Shown: positions 41,821 to 54,900, numbered from the stretch's first letter. The stretch: 64,000 bases of DNA from Aurelia coerulea (GCA_039566865.1 CM076957.1:12781896-12845895), one strand, 5' to 3'. Made by a program: numbers and translations. The notes: generated by a model from the sequence alone, not told the origin.

Positions 41821-43664
41821 CTCAGGGCCTGATTTTATAGAAAAGTTTCTTGCGAGGGACCCTAATTTTCAAAAAACCCAACTGACAGTTTGTCGACGTT
41901 CGTTCAGAACCACATCTTGAACCAATGAATTGTTAAAAAACGAAATCATAAACAATTAAAGGCCCCCATTAGCCATGTTTGAAGAATGAGATCATGCACG
42001 TAGTTTGCCTCAAAATAATAGAATATTTATTTGCAATTGCAACTGTTTAATGCACGATTTAGTTTATATTGAAACGGCAGTGCCCAATAAAAAGCCCACT
42101 TGATGAAGCAGACCAGATTTCTTGATATGCATCAGAACTATGACAACTATTACATTAGATGTAGCGAAACCAGAGATGTAGGAACCGGGGGCACTAAGGG
42201 AACGTGCCCCCCCCCCCCGAAAATTTTGCAACAAACCAAAAAGTGCCGTTTTGTCCCAGGATGTGCCCCTTTTGAAGACCGATGCGTACAGAAAGTAGTT
42301 TAATTTTGTTATTATTTGCTTCATGATTTAGTTGGAAATCGGATATTTATCAGCATTCACACTATTTTCTTCTATATATCACATTTTTACCGCCAAAAAT
42401 CTGGCTCATATTAAAGTGCCCCTAGGAAAAAGTGCCACTGAAATGCCGTGCCCCTCCAAGTTTAAGAGAATTCCTACTTCCCTGAGTGAAACTAAAGGAT
42501 AGCCGACGATATTGACAATATGTTTACTTTATCCAGACAAGAATTGCCACTACAACAGTGCCATACTTATTTCTTTATAGTATTTTATTGGAGGTAGGTT
42601 TCCTTGCTAACAGTTATTGATATTTAAGATTTCAAACAGTAAGGGCAGTGTGCCAGGTCAATGAGGTCAAATTTTGAAGATTGCCTTGTAATGAGTTGGC
42701 AGCTCCATTATTGTTAGGAGCAAGTAGTTAATAAGCCTTAATGAGGAAATGTCAATTGGCAACTACGCCAAATTTGATTGTTAGCCCAAATATCTCTGAA
42801 TTGTCTTGATTGTATACTTTAACACTGTCTGTGAATATCTCAAATGCTTCGCTGATTGTTTCGATTGTGTGCATAAATAATGCCCATTGTTACAACATTC
42901 CTGATTCCTTGGTACCTATGTAGGTAGGTAGGTGTATTCCTTCCGGTTGGAGCAAAAGCCCCTGCATAATGTTTTCATTCTTCAAACATAATTAAAGGCC
43001 CCCATTAGCCATGTTTGAAGAATGAGATCATGCACACAGCTTGCCTCAAAGTAATAGAATATCTACTTGCAATTGCAATGCACGATTTAGTTCATATCGA
43101 AATGGCTGTAGCCTAATAACGAACCCATTTGATGAAGCAGACTAGATTTCTTGATGTGCATCAGAACTATTATAGTAGATGTAGCAAGAGTCCAGAGACG
43201 TAGGGAACCGGGGGGCACTAGGGCCACATGCCCCCAAGATTTAGCAACAAACCGAACGGTCACCCTTTTGTCTCAGGATATGCCCCTTTTAAAGACCAAT
43301 GCAGACAGAAAGTACTTTAATTATGTTATTATTCACTTCGTGATTTAGTTGCATTTACTTCTCACTGTTTCATTGTGGAGGAAATCTGATATCTATCAGC
43401 ATTCATACTATTTTCTTCTATGTATCACATTTTTACCACCAAAAATCTGATGTATATTAAAGTACCCTTCTTACAAAAAAGTGCCATTGAAATGATGTGC
43501 CCCTCCAAGTTTAAGATGCTTCCTACTGCCCAGAGTGAAACGAAAGGATGGCCGCCAATATTGACAAATTTTTTACTTTATCCTGACAAGAGTTGCCACT
43601 ATAACAGTGCCACAATTGTTTCTTGATAGTATTATATGGGTTGGTAGGTTCCATTGTTAACAGT

Positions 43665-45652
43665 CAGAGGCGGACTGGCCAGTCGGGCTACCGGGCGATC
43701 GCCCGGTGGGCCCTCTCAAAAATATCCAGAAATTATGTTTTTAGTTTAATTTTACAATAAATAGGCAATTTAACTAGCTTGGTTGGGGCCCTTTCTATCA
43801 GCCGCTACACTAAGGCTCTCTCGGTGTCTGGCTTCGTCAGTTGTTATTCAAAATGATCTCATTCATATAGCATTACTGAAGGGCACAGTTACCTATTTGG
43901 GGCCCCATGGCGCACCTTGACGTCGTGAAAAATATCGTCACATTCATGTGACGAATATCATTTTTGAGTTCGAATCTACCTCAATGGATACCAACGTAAA
44001 GATTCTTTAGATCAGATCAAGATGGTGATGAATAGAAACAACGCACAAGTTAATAAGTACTTTAGCAGCACTTCATTTTCCGAAGCTATATGAGGCCCCA
44101 TACACGGAATACTCCGAGCCAAGGGCCCACCGATTCTAATGGTAAATGTAGCACTGTTGAGGATCCTTTTTCTGATGCACCTGCGAAGTGTGACATAATG
44201 TTTCTCTACCATTACCATTGTTAGAGATAAAAGAGTTGGCAGTGGGAGTAAGTTGGGCGAAAAGGAACTCAAGGCTTGAATACTATTTAGCAAAGAGCAA
44301 AGAATATTGAAGGGAATTAATGAAAATAATTGATGAATTTTCACAGATGTAGTATGTCGAGAGAATTTCGGAGGCTTATTAACCATCATTGGTGACAAAG
44401 TAAACTGTTGTAAACTTTATATTTGTTGTACAGACATTATATTTTTCGAATCATCCTGTTCAAGGATCGCCGGACTCTTTGGCGATGCTATGGCGAGAAT
44501 TGAGGTGGGAAATCGGTCAAGAACGAAAACATTCGCCCAATCCTGTCAAGAGGGTATTGAGGGATGGGTTAAGGGGTTAGGTAGCTACCGGGTGAACCAG
44601 AAAAAAGTACCTACTTTAAAAATTAATAGCCTCAAGAGTACTGGATGGATTGGAATGAATCAATATTTACTTGATATGATAGCTAAAAGATCGAAGTATT
44701 TTTGTGATTTTTCTCGCCCTCGTATGAGTACTGCAAAAATTCGTAAATTCAAGTTCACAAAATCGTGGTGGTTGCAACATGACTAAAAAAGGCCAAAACT
44801 ACTTGATCAAATCATAAAGGGCTCCTCGCTTAGAGCGACAGAGAAAATGCGATTTCTCATAGGTGAGAGATATCGTATCCACATTTATTGCCATGGGATT
44901 GAAAATCTTTATTATCTGTTTGAGAATCTTGCAACGCTTCAGAGAGGTGAAACGCCCATGCCAGCCGCGCCTATTGCATTGTGTGAGAAGAGTCCTAACG
45001 ATTTGATCAAGCGTTATTTGCCTTTTTCAGTCATTTTGCAACCATGAAATTGTGTAAAATTGAATTTACCTACTGCATATTTGCAGTGCTCGTAACAAGA
45101 CGAGAAAAAATCACAACTATACTTCGATCTTTTGGCTTTTAACTAGAATTTGAATCATTCAAATCCATGAAGTACTTGTGGTGCTACAAATTTTCGAAAA
45201 TGGGAACTTTTTTTGGCTTATCCGGTAGATTGGGCTTTGAGGGCAAAAAGGTCATTCCCTTACGGAAAAGGGCATTTCTGGAGAAAAATGATAACGTCAC
45301 GACAAATTTTCGGCTGGCGCCGCCACTGACTGTCAGGAGCTTGAGCATTTGAACCATTACTGAGGAGCTCTCCGTTAATATTACGGACATTTATTAATTG
45401 TGCAAAGATTCTTCTGAGATAGAAATAGTGATATAAAATGCCGTTTGTTGGTTCCCATTTTTTGCTGAAATTTTTTGCAATACTTTTTAAAGCCAATTTC
45501 GGGGGCTTCACCACAACATATTTTCGCTGTCCGGGTAAGTATTCCCAGACCCCTTAATTTCTCTGCTTGTTTCGCTCACCTGCGGTATTTGTATTGGGGC
45601 CCTTTTCCTATAAAATGGCCCGGGCCCTAATTTTGCAGCCAGTCCGCCCCTG
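43665..45652. mobile_element. Large non-autonomous hAT element
   Basis: 1,988 bp. Ends CAGAGGCGGACTGGC and complement CAGGGGCGGACTGGC. TAACAGT (7 bp, perhaps 8 with one change) flanks both sides (43658-43664, 45653-45659), and is single at the same place in copy 1 of the tandem duplication. No transposase seen. Contains a foldback MITE (about 44608-45216). Confidence 0.85.
44608..45216. mobile_element. Palindromic MITE nested in the hAT
   Basis: Arms about 44608-44815 and 45005-45216 are inverted copies at roughly 75% identity (for example AAAAGATCGAAGTAT / complement). Ends and target site are not sharp. Non-coding. Confidence 0.6.
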
Positions 45653-46324
45653 TAACAGTTATCGATATTGAAGATTTTTCAAACAGTGAGGGCAGTGTGC
45701 CAGGTCAAAGAGGTGAAATTTTGAAGATTGCCTTGTAATGATTTGGCAGCTCCATTAATTTTGGGAGCAAGTAGTAATTTGTCTTAATGAGGAAATATCA
45801 ATTGGCAACTACGCCAAATTTGATTGTTAGCCCAAATATCTCGGAATTGTTTTGATTCTATCCATTTACAATGCCTATAAATATCTCAGATGCTTCGCTG
45901 ATTGTTTCGATTGTGTGCACAAATAATGCCCATTGTTACAACATTCCTGATTCCTATGTACCTATCTATATGTCTATATATATAGGTCTATTCCTTCCGG
46001 TTGGAGCAAAAGCCCCTGCATAATGTTTTCATTCTTCAAACATAAAAACTTACTACTCTTTTGTAATTGTTGAGTTGGTAATGTAATTTCTGGTTAAAAA
46101 CATTTTGCAACTCATGACTAACTTTGACAAAATTTCTTAAATTTGAAATGACCTTTCATCGCTTCTAATAGAGTTTCTTGAGTTATGTAAGAGGCATTAA
46201 CGGTTTCCTTTAAGCTGTTTCCTGCAGCAAAAGTATGTGCAATTGCATTGATAGAGAGGCCCGCTATCATAGGACATATTTTCAAGAAACTGAGCTCTTA
46301 GGTCACCTAGAATATAAAATCTTG

Positions 46325-46893
46325 AAAACTGAAAAAAATTAGTTTCATTTTCCACTTGGTAATTCCTTACATGAGATTTCGTACGTGATCTATGTACACT
46401 GTTGCATGGTTTCATAATTTGCTCTAAAATTTCATGGAAGGCACATGAGATCCCAGCAGAGATCCTACACTACCGAAAGAAATTTGAGGGAAAATTAAGA
46501 AACTCTTACAAAACATTTTGGAGGAGCTTTCTTTATTGGATTAAAGTTGCAGAATCTTACATAAAATAGGGCTGTGCTTCCATCAATGGGCAATAAGTTA
46601 GCACACTGCCCAACTTTGTTTTGATGCTACTGTGTTGCTTGAACGTGAAGAGGTGATTTTCTAATGATGGACTTCTAAAAGATAAGATATTTGCTATGAT
46701 ATTCGCACAAAGTGTGGAAGTCCACACAAAGTGTGAAATTGACATGAGGAGTTTCTATAAATAGTATTTCAAATGTCAAAAAGATCAATCTATTTTACTC
46801 GTTATGAAAATAAAATGTACATTTCTTCTTGTTATTCATATTCGTAAGAACATTAAACCTAGCATTTCATTCTGTTTTATGAAGCTGCTAGAC
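46325..46893 (-). repeat. Dispersed repeat, copy 2 (empty site for Gypsy)
   Basis: Complement of 35646-35878 plus 40696-41045. At 46641-46660 (GAACGTGAAGAGGTGATTTT) it is uninterrupted where copy 1 holds the Gypsy element, with one CCTCTT in place of the duplicated CCCTT. Confidence 0.8.
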
Positions 46894-47377
46894 CATAAAC
46901 TCCTGGGGGTCAAACAGTGGCGGGGTGGCTATAGTTTGATTGGGGTGGCCAAGTCAATTTTGGCGCCCCTCCTATGTAATGTGTTTCCATAAATGCACGC
47001 CTTTCCACAACTGCTTGGTATTATTACAGTATATGTGATATATTTTGCAAAGGCCAATGAAAAGAGAACTTTGCAACTTGACTTTAAAGTTTAATGAATA
47101 TGTTTTGACTGAAAATGGGAGCAATCAATGAAAAGCTCGTCCCACTTCTTTTCTTCCCTGTCCTTCCCCTTTTCTTCTCAAAGAAACCTAATTGGAATCA
47201 GCGGCGTGGCCAGGTCAAGTCGAGTGGGAGGGTAGGAAAAAGACAAAATCTGGGGGTGAAGCCCCGGGAAATTTTTGAGGACACGCCCTCTACTTTGGCT
47301 TAGAGTGCTTCTAGCAATCCAATGTTAGGGGTCCTAAAATAGAATTGAGCATTTTGTAACAGTTCCTTATACAATTT

Positions 47378-48242
47378 TTTTTTATATATTCAATCTAAAA
47401 AATTTACATGACAGATTACTACCTACACTACTTAATCTACTTTACAACACTACGACTACGATACCAAGAGGAGCAAAATACTATGTCAACCCCGAGGCCT
47501 TAAAAAGAAGAAAAACATTGAAAAAGTACATTTATATAAACCAGACAAACAGAGCTACAAGCTAAGGCATCTTGCAACCAAGCAATTTCGAGTGAAGATT
47601 TGCAAGGTTTAGAACCAAGAAAGGCAATGTAAAATCTATTATTTGGTTGCAAGCTTCCTTAAGACACATAATTGCAGAAAGAAAACAAACGAAACAAACA
47701 AACAAACAAACAAACACTAAAATTACAAATTACTAAAAACAGACACATACAGAAGGGATTTGGGTGCCCTATTCAGGGATTCCAGTAACCTTCAACCAAA
47801 TCGTTCCGTTTCAGAAATGTACTTAATTGTTAAATTTAAGATTAATTTGTTGGCTTCCAAGGGCAAATTTTTGTTTCCGTACAGAAGAAGTTGCAACATA
47901 TTGAGATTTAAGTTTGTCTGTTCTTGCCTTTATTTGCCCTACTACTGGCGGATTCCGAAAAGAGTAGTTATTTTCATGCAATGGTGGAATAGGGTCCCTT
48001 GTATAATCAGGGGTCAAATTATTGACAAATTTATAAAAAAGAATAAGACGTCTACTCCATCTTCTTGAGCTCAACGATTCCCATCCAAGTTCATTGTACA
48101 ACCTTTCTCGAGATGTTCCTCTCCAAGTTCCTGTCACTGCTAGGGCAGCAGAATATTGAACAGATTCAAGTTTTTCCATCATGTAATTTTGAGAACCATC
48201 CATCCCATGTGGTACATGATAAATTACATGTTGAGCATACAA
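47378..48242 (-). pseudogene. 5'-truncated LINE fragment inside the hAT
   Basis: Minus-strand frame 47823-48242: MEKLESVQYSAALAVTGTWRGTSRERLYNELGWESLSSRRWSRR, like the LINEs at 27.7 and 34.8 kb. The C-terminus is replaced by unrelated frame after about 47920. The tail is an A run (T run on plus at 47377-47387). ATACAA on both sides may be the target duplication. Confidence 0.75.
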
Positions 48243-48495
48243 TTGAGCATACCCAAGAAAACCTTAGAGCAAACACAAGTTTCTTTGGCTTAGAATATTT
48301 TTCTTCCCCTGCAAACCTTTGTGCGAACACATTTTATCTTGTCTTAGGGTCATTCTAGCAATTCTGAGTGTTTCGATAGTTCGTCTGGGAAATTTTTTTG
48401 AAAAGTCAATCTTTGCTTTGGCTTACAACGACTCTCCCAGTCACTCTCCAGTATTTCTCCGAAAGATTCTTCTACCCTTCCCCACCTACATCCAA

Positions 48496-48891
48496 CACTC
48501 ATTTTTTTTATAAGAAACTAAGGTCCGGGGCTGGTAGGCAGTTTCTTAAATTTTTGGACCATTTTGCTACCAAAAGTTTCTTACGAGTTTCTTATATTTT
48601 TAATGCCAGAAATGTATGAAGTTAATCTTGTTTCATCTAAAGAGCTCCCAAATTACTTCGTAAGATCTCATCATCTCAAAACAAATCAATAACATAATTT
48701 GCACTCAAAATGATGCCCAAACAGTTGCTATAACTGTACAGTGTCAACACATTTTTGACTGCGATAGGAAAACTAAAACTGTCAATTGCAAAAGTTTCTT
48801 AGCGTTTTAAATCCGCGTAGGGTCGTTTCTTAACTTTCGAAAAATTGAGCCCGACCGTTTTTTATAAGAGGGTTTCTTATAAAAAATTGTG
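48496..48891. mobile_element. TTATAAGAAACT-family TIR element
   Basis: Left end CACTCATTTTTTTTATAAG, right-end complement CACAATTTTTTATAAGAAAC, with interior TTTCTTA phrases as in the other copies. The target duplication is not clean. Confidence 0.65.
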
Positions 48892-49248
48892 TAATTTCTC
48901 TTCGTTTTTTGAAGAATCTCAAAATACATCTTTTGATGTAAGTTGAAGCAAATGCCCCCATCCCCACATGTGGCCAGGCCCCGGGGCCAGGCCACTGACT
49001 GAAATAACAATATAGAGCCTTTCTTCATTCAGATGATCGTGCAAAGACGTCAACGATCCTTTTTTGCTGAGGAAAGTAAAGTTTCTTTCCACAGTCAGTA
49101 AAAGTTTTGCCCACGTTAGATCAGTTTTGATGTTCCCAGCAAAATAATACAAACAGGCAACATTGGCGCCCCCTGATCTTTATTGGCGCTCCCATTCAGG
49201 GGAGGCCATGCCCCCTGGCCCCCCTGCCACCCCGCCACTTGGGTCAAA

Positions 49249-49640
49249 CCCGCAACCCGTCAAATCCCAAAGCCCCCTTCCCCGGCCCTGTACTATGAAT
49301 TTCGTTCCGGGCTGGAATTCACAATCTTGACATGCCAATGTTACACTCTCCGTCGCAGAGGCTGTTTGTTGGAAACCGAACTTTCAGAACTGCGAAGGAG
49401 CCAAATAAGCACCCAGTGCGCCTCTGCCAAAAAACCTGCGTGAATCGACATTAATTTGCGTGAATCGACATTTTAACAACACCAACAACATAGCAACAGG
49501 TGGTGAACCAGAAAATTGGCAGAAATGGAGATGACTTTGAACGACTATAAAATCAGGTAGGTACTTTGCATTCACAATTTTTAAGGGATCTACTTTTCAA
49601 CTGTTCATTGATTGAATAATAGTGGTTTTGTTGTTGTTTC
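49249..49640. other. Intergenic segment with a dispersed repeat
   Basis: 49330-49440 (CCAATGTTACACTCTCCGTC, CGCAGAGGCTGTTTG) matches the complement of about 55760-55890. No gene recognised. Confidence 0.5.
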
Positions 49641-49842
49641 TTTGTGCATGGCAAGCCGAGAAGAGGGGAGGGAAGGGGCTGCTAAAATGGCCGCCGGGAC
49701 AGGACTTGCTGCAATAAAAACATAGGCCTAGACTGTTGCTGTAGCTGTGGTGATCGGACGCGTTTTTGTGACTAGCACCTTGCTGTGATTTGATTCTTTG
49801 AAAGATACCCAGATATCTTATTGGCATGGCTTAATTTTTCAG

Positions 49843-51996
49843 ATGGCACATTGTGCAAGCAATTTGATTGTCTTGAACTCAATTGATGAAATTAGAAACA
49901 TAAAAAAGAAACGCCCTGACAGAGAGACTATCGTAAAGTTTGCTGAAAGAGAATATGGCCTAAGTGCTGAAGACACAACAAGTTCTCTTGATTCGCTTAT
50001 TAAATCTAAATCAATATACGTTAAAGTCAAACGAGGTAAGGAATCCTTCTTTGTCGACATGCTCCAAGACGAACCCGGATTATCCTTGGAAAACAAAGAA
50101 AACAAAGAAACGAAAACAGGCAAAGAATCGAGTCTTCGTGAAAGACCTTCGAACGCGTGTGAAATTAGGCCCTCTGACTCAGAGTCCAGTCACGAGCATA
50201 AACAAGAGGCGCAAAATGGCAAAATTAGAAAAATATCGAACGACGAAGAGAGATTATTGGAACTAAGAACAGAATTGACTGATAAGGCCGCGAGACAAGA
50301 AAACTGTATTGAAATCTCAGCAGAAGAGAGGGACAGCGATGATAGTGAAAGTTTGTCTAGTCATGGCGAGAGTGAATCAGATTTAGAGACAGACATAACA
50401 TGTTTACAAGGTGGCTCAGTTTGTGGTCAAAAGTTTGGGAGTGAAAAGGGTGAAATTTTACAGAATGAAAATGGTTTTAATTTAAAAAGAAAGAATACAC
50501 AAAAAAGTTTCATTGCAGAGAAGGAATCGTTTTCAGATGATACGAAGCAACGAGTTATTTTTCTAGAAAGACAGATTTCAGGCATCCTAAATAGATTAGA
50601 TAAACAGGAATCAGAGGGAAAGAATGCAAGGCAAATTAAAGATAAAGATTTTCAGGAGATGTTGGCAAAAATCTGGTTGTTGGAGAAAGAAAACAAAGCC
50701 TTATCTGATGAAAATTTAGCATTAAAGTTGGAAAATTCTGAAATAAAGGAAATTTTGATTAAAGATGTTTATGGAAATAATGAAAATAAAAAACAGATAA
50801 GCCAACCTGGTATGGAAAAATTGAAAGAAAGTACCCATATGGAAGAACAAAAGAAATCAGGTCGGTTGGAGAATCCCTGGAAGTTCCCAAGACAAACAGC
50901 AAGACAACAACAACAACAACAAGTCCCAACGCAAGTTATCTCCAAAAACAGGTTTAGTTTACTTGCAGATTTTGAAGACAGAAGCAGAGGTGAACAAAAA
51001 GAAAAGCTGACAGAGAAAGATCGTCCCTGGGGAGCTGACGTGAATGATAAACAAGAGTGGTCAAATGGTGAAGGTCTGAGTACACAGTGCGCTCGTGCGA
51101 GACATGTTGTCACTGGGGGCCAGACCAATCAAACGGCAAATGATGTTATAAGAACGAGGGCAACAACACCCAAGAAAGGTTTCAATGCCAACAAAACAAC
51201 AGTAATGGGAGATAAACCATTTCTAAGAGTCGCCGATGAGTCACCGAAACTGTCTGTTGCTGATTCATGTGAGGAGCGCAGATTTGTTGCCACGGAAAGA
51301 AACGTCAAGCCTGGGATCTACGATTACAATGAAGTCGTAAAAAAGAGACCAGCACAAGCACAAATAAGCCTAGTGGGAGATTCAAAAGAAGGGGATAGGC
51401 CACGATCATCTTTTTACACAGAACAAAGTCAAAATAAACAAGGAATGGAGAGAAGACAACCTCAAAGTTTTGACAGAAGAGAAAGGAGGAAGCCGACCAT
51501 TGCATTCATAGGAGACTCTATTTTGAAAGGAATTAGGAAACAAGAACTAAATCGCAGTGTTAGAAAGTACTATACAGTCGTGAAAACCTTTTCAGGGGCA
51601 TCTGTGGAGGACATGGAATCTTATGCTGTTCCGACCTTGAATAAACATCCAGATGGCATAATAATCCACTGTGGGACAAATAATCTTAGAAATGACGAGC
51701 CAGAAGAAATTGCCAGCAAAATTATCAACGTCGCAATGGAAGCAAGGAAAAGTATCCAATACGTGGCAATTTCCAGTATTTTACCCAGAGGAGATTCAGA
51801 TCTTATGGAATCAAAGCGAGTGCAGGTCAATGCTTTACTAGAGGAATCGTTACGACGATATGATATAGGATTCATTAATCATGGAAATTTTGACGACAAC
51901 TGGCGGAATCTTTTGTATGACGACGGCATTCACCTGAACCAACGAGGAACAAATCTTTTGGGAGGTAATATTGCAAAGTTCTTAAATCAAAATTGA
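49843..51996 (+). CDS. LINE ORF1: coiled coil and SGNH-hydrolase (esterase-like) domain
   Basis: 717 codons from the ATG at 49843 (the frame is open upstream from 49798, but that is a TTG in the leader). N-terminal residues 10-70 (RPDRETIVKFAEREYGLS...SIYVKVKRGKESFFV) look like a small winged-helix-type domain. A long Glu/Lys/Ser-rich middle follows, with a probable coiled coil at about residues 235-310 (LERQISGILNRLDKQ, LLEKENKALSDENLALKLE), then a basic Gln-rich part. The C-terminal 160 residues are an SGNH hydrolase: FIGDSILKG (Ser), HCGTNNL (Asn) and YDDGIHLN (Asp/His). This esterase is known from CR1/L2 ORF1 proteins. It likely binds RNA as an oligomer and may act on lipid or membrane. 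Confidence 0.9.
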   Translation: MAHCASNLIVLNSIDEIRNIKKKRPDRETIVKFAEREYGLSAEDTTSSLDSLIKSKSIYVKVKRGKESFFVDMLQDEPGLSLENKENKETKTGKESSLRERPSNACEIRPSDSESSHEHKQEAQNGKIRKISNDEERLLELRTELTDKAARQENCIEISAEERDSDDSESLSSHGESESDLETDITCLQGGSVCGQKFGSEKGEILQNENGFNLKRKNTQKSFIAEKESFSDDTKQRVIFLERQISGILNRLDKQESEGKNARQIKDKDFQEMLAKIWLLEKENKALSDENLALKLENSEIKEILIKDVYGNNENKKQISQPGMEKLKESTHMEEQKKSGRLENPWKFPRQTARQQQQQQVPTQVISKNRFSLLADFEDRSRGEQKEKLTEKDRPWGADVNDKQEWSNGEGLSTQCARARHVVTGGQTNQTANDVIRTRATTPKKGFNANKTTVMGDKPFLRVADESPKLSVADSCEERRFVATERNVKPGIYDYNEVVKKRPAQAQISLVGDSKEGDRPRSSFYTEQSQNKQGMERRQPQSFDRRERRKPTIAFIGDSILKGIRKQELNRSVRKYYTVVKTFSGASVEDMESYAVPTLNKHPDGIIIHCGTNNLRNDEPEEIASKIINVAMEARKSIQYVAISSILPRGDSDLMESKRVQVNALLEESLRRYDIGFINHGNFDDNWRNLLYDDGIHLNQRGTNLLGGNIAKFLNQN

Positions 51997-54900
51997 CTGT
52001 CTGTGATATGTAACAGAACTTCGACGAATAAAACAGCAAACGTAAAATTACTAGATGAGGGGCATGATTCTGAAATAGAAACATGGACATCAAACTCTTG
52101 TATTGAGTCTTCCGGGTCCATAGATATATCGTCTCTAGCTACAGTTTTGACTGGTGTTTCGGAATCAGATTTATCAACAGTTGAGCTTACTACACCTTTG
52201 GTTAGTCCAACTGTTTCTTCAGATTCTTCAGATTTTTCAAGTGACTTGGAAAATCTTTTTGGATTAAGAGTACAATACCATAATCACCCCCTCATAGGTT
52301 TTCTGAATATAAATAGCTTAAGATACAAGATTGTCGATCTTAGGATTATTGTTGAAAAATTCTTGCCTGATATTCTCGTTATCGAGGAGACAAAACTTAA
52401 CTCGGAATTCAATATCAAAACTTTTTTGATGAATAACTATCAAACACCCATGCGTCGTGATAGGAATGGATTTGGCGGTGGCCTGATGCAATATGTTCGC
52501 AAGGGTGTTGTTTGCAGTCGTGTTCCTTTGTTTGAAGTTTCAAGTCTTGAACTCATCTGTTCTGAACTGACAGTTAATAAGAAAAAATGGATTATCTATA
52601 GCATTTATCGTCCCCCTGAACCCAGAGATTTAGACTCGTTTTTCTCTGCCCTTTCCATTTCCTTGAATTCAGCTTTAGACAAATATGATAATGTGATATT
52701 GATGGGAGATATCAACATTAATACCTTTGACAAAGAAGATGGTGCAAATCAGAAGCTCGTAAACTTTTGTGATGTTTTTGGGCTTTCAAATCTAGTGACG
52801 GCCAAAACCTGTTTCACTAAAACTAGTAGCTCTTCGATTGATGTTATCCTCACTAACAGAGTGAGAAGTTTCCAGAAAACTTCAGTCTTTGAGACAGGTC
52901 TTAGCGATTATCATGGTCTCGTTGTCACAGTTCTAAAATCACATATCCCTCGTCTTAAACCCAAGGTGATTAAGTATAGAAACTATAAAAATTTCGATTC
53001 AGTTAAATCTCTTGCAGATGTTCGCACAGCTAATTTTGATGCCTTGGAGGACCCCGATGATTGCTATAATAACCTTACCAACAACTTCCGAAATCTAGTG
53101 GATAAACATGCTCCTCTGAAAACTAAGCTTGCGCGAGGAAATAGTGCACCTTTCGTAACTCGTGAACTAAAAAAGGCAATTTATACCAGAACGCGGTTGA
53201 AAAACAAATTCAACAAATATCCTACAAATATAAACGAAAGAAACTATAAAAAGCAACGCAACAAATGCGTTTCCTTACGAAAGAAAGCAATCAAACAACA
53301 TTTCAAAAAGGCTACTGCTGGAGGTTTAATTTCTAATCAAGATTTCTGGAATCTGGTTAAACCTTTTCTTTCTAATAAAGGTGGTTTGGTCGGTGATGAT
53401 ATTTCCTTGGTACACAACAACCAAATTGTTACTGATGACAGTGAGTTGACTGAGATTTTCAATAATCATTACATTAATATAGTTGAGAAAACAAGTGGAC
53501 AAAAACCTTGTAACATTGCTGATACTGTTAAAAATGATGATGATCGACTATTCGTTAGGCTTATTCTAGAGAAGTACAAAGATCACCCTAGTGTTCTTGC
53601 CATAAAGGATGGTAGTGATATTTCAAATTCCTTCTCATTTCACGAGGTGCAACATCATGAGGTCTGGGCTTTACTGAGATCCTTGGACGGAAAAAAATCT
53701 ACCGGCGAAGATCAAATTCCGCCAAAACTAGTGCATTTAGCTGCAGATGAACTTACCGCTCCCTTAACCTTTGCAATAAACAGCTGCTTACAAAGCCATA
53801 GGTTTCCAGATAAAGGAAAGCGTGCAGCAGTATGCCCTTTGGATAAGGGTGAAGCAAATCGCACAGTTGAGAAAAATTTTCGTCCTGTCAGTGTTTTAAA
53901 TACATTCTCTAAAATCTATGAAAAAGTCATGAAACAGCAATTAGTTGTCTATCTTGACACTACGCTCTCGGTTTTCATAGGCGCATATAGGAAAGCATAC
54001 GGCACGCAGCACGTTTTGATAAGACTCCTCGAAGACTGGAAGACCAAACTTGACAATAATTACATTGTAGGTGCTTTATTGATGGACTTGTCAAAAGCAT
54101 TTGATTGCATCCCACACGATCTGCTGATTGCGAAGCTGAATGCGTACGGTGTGGATGAAAATGCCTTGGTACTAATCTATTCATATCTTAAACGGCGTGA
54201 GCAATCCGTGAGGATAAATAATACATACAGTTCCTTTCAAACACTCTTATCTGGGGTCCCCCAAGGCTCGGTGTTAGGCCCTATTCTTTTTAATGTATAT
54301 ATAAATGATCTTTTTCTGTTTATTAAACAGGCAACGCTATATAATTATGCCGACGACAACACGCTTGCTTGTTTCTCTAGGACTCTACCAGATTTGGTGC
54401 GAGACTTAGAGGCAGAAGCAGGCGTTGCACTAGATTGGTTAAAGGAAAACCATATGATTGCAAATCCATCAAAGTTTCATGCACTGTTAATTAAAAAAGA
54501 CCAGACAACTACCAGTGGTGAGAAAATAAGTATTCAAGGAAAAACAATCATGTCTGAAGATTCAGTCAAACTTCTCGGGATTCAACTAGATTATAAACTA
54601 AACTTTGATCCTCACATCGCAGTACTTTGTAGAAAAGCTGCAACTCAACTTAATGTCCTAAAGAGGCTTCGAGCTTATATTGGTTTTGATGCGAGAGAAG
54701 TCCTTGTTCAGAGCTTTGTTTATTCTAATTTCAATTATTGTCCTTTAGTATGGCATTTTTGTTCAGCTAAATCAATGCATAAGATTGAGAAGGTACAAGA
54801 ACGTGCACTTAGGTTCCTTCATAATGATCATGTCAGTTCATATAATGACCTTCTACTGAAATCAAAACGATGCACCATGCATGTTTACCGACTTAGAGCT

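Larger units (their letters stand above)
41954..46043. repeat. 1,036-bp tandem duplication, second copy split by a hAT element
   Basis: Copy 1 is 41954-42989; copy 2 is 42990-43664 plus 45653-46043. Both begin AATTAAAGGCCCCCATTAGC and end GTTTTCATTCTTCAAACAT. Copies differ by scattered substitutions, so the duplication is older than the hAT insertion in copy 2. The interior has short G/C homopolymers and no supported gene. Confidence 0.88.
46915..49240. mobile_element. Non-autonomous hAT element with nested insertions
   Basis: 2,326 bp. Left end CAGTGGCGGGGTGGC, right-end complement AAGTGGCGGGGTGGC. Flanks are GGGTCAAA (46907-46914, 49241-49248). It carries a LINE fragment (47378-48242) and a TTATAAGAAACT element (about 48496-48891). 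No transposase motif. Confidence 0.78.

Noticed and set aside
44490..44786. 98-codon frame within the hAT element
   Set aside because: It crosses one arm of the palindromic MITE and has no transposase motif.
49680..49700. YY1-like site (AAAATGGCCGCC) in the LINE leader
   Set aside because: Only a partial match to the YY1 consensus; too short to claim as a regulatory site without copies to compare.
50769..51128. 119-codon antisense frame within LINE ORF1
   Set aside because: Shadow of ORF1; Cys-rich stretch comes from the CAA repeat on the other strand.
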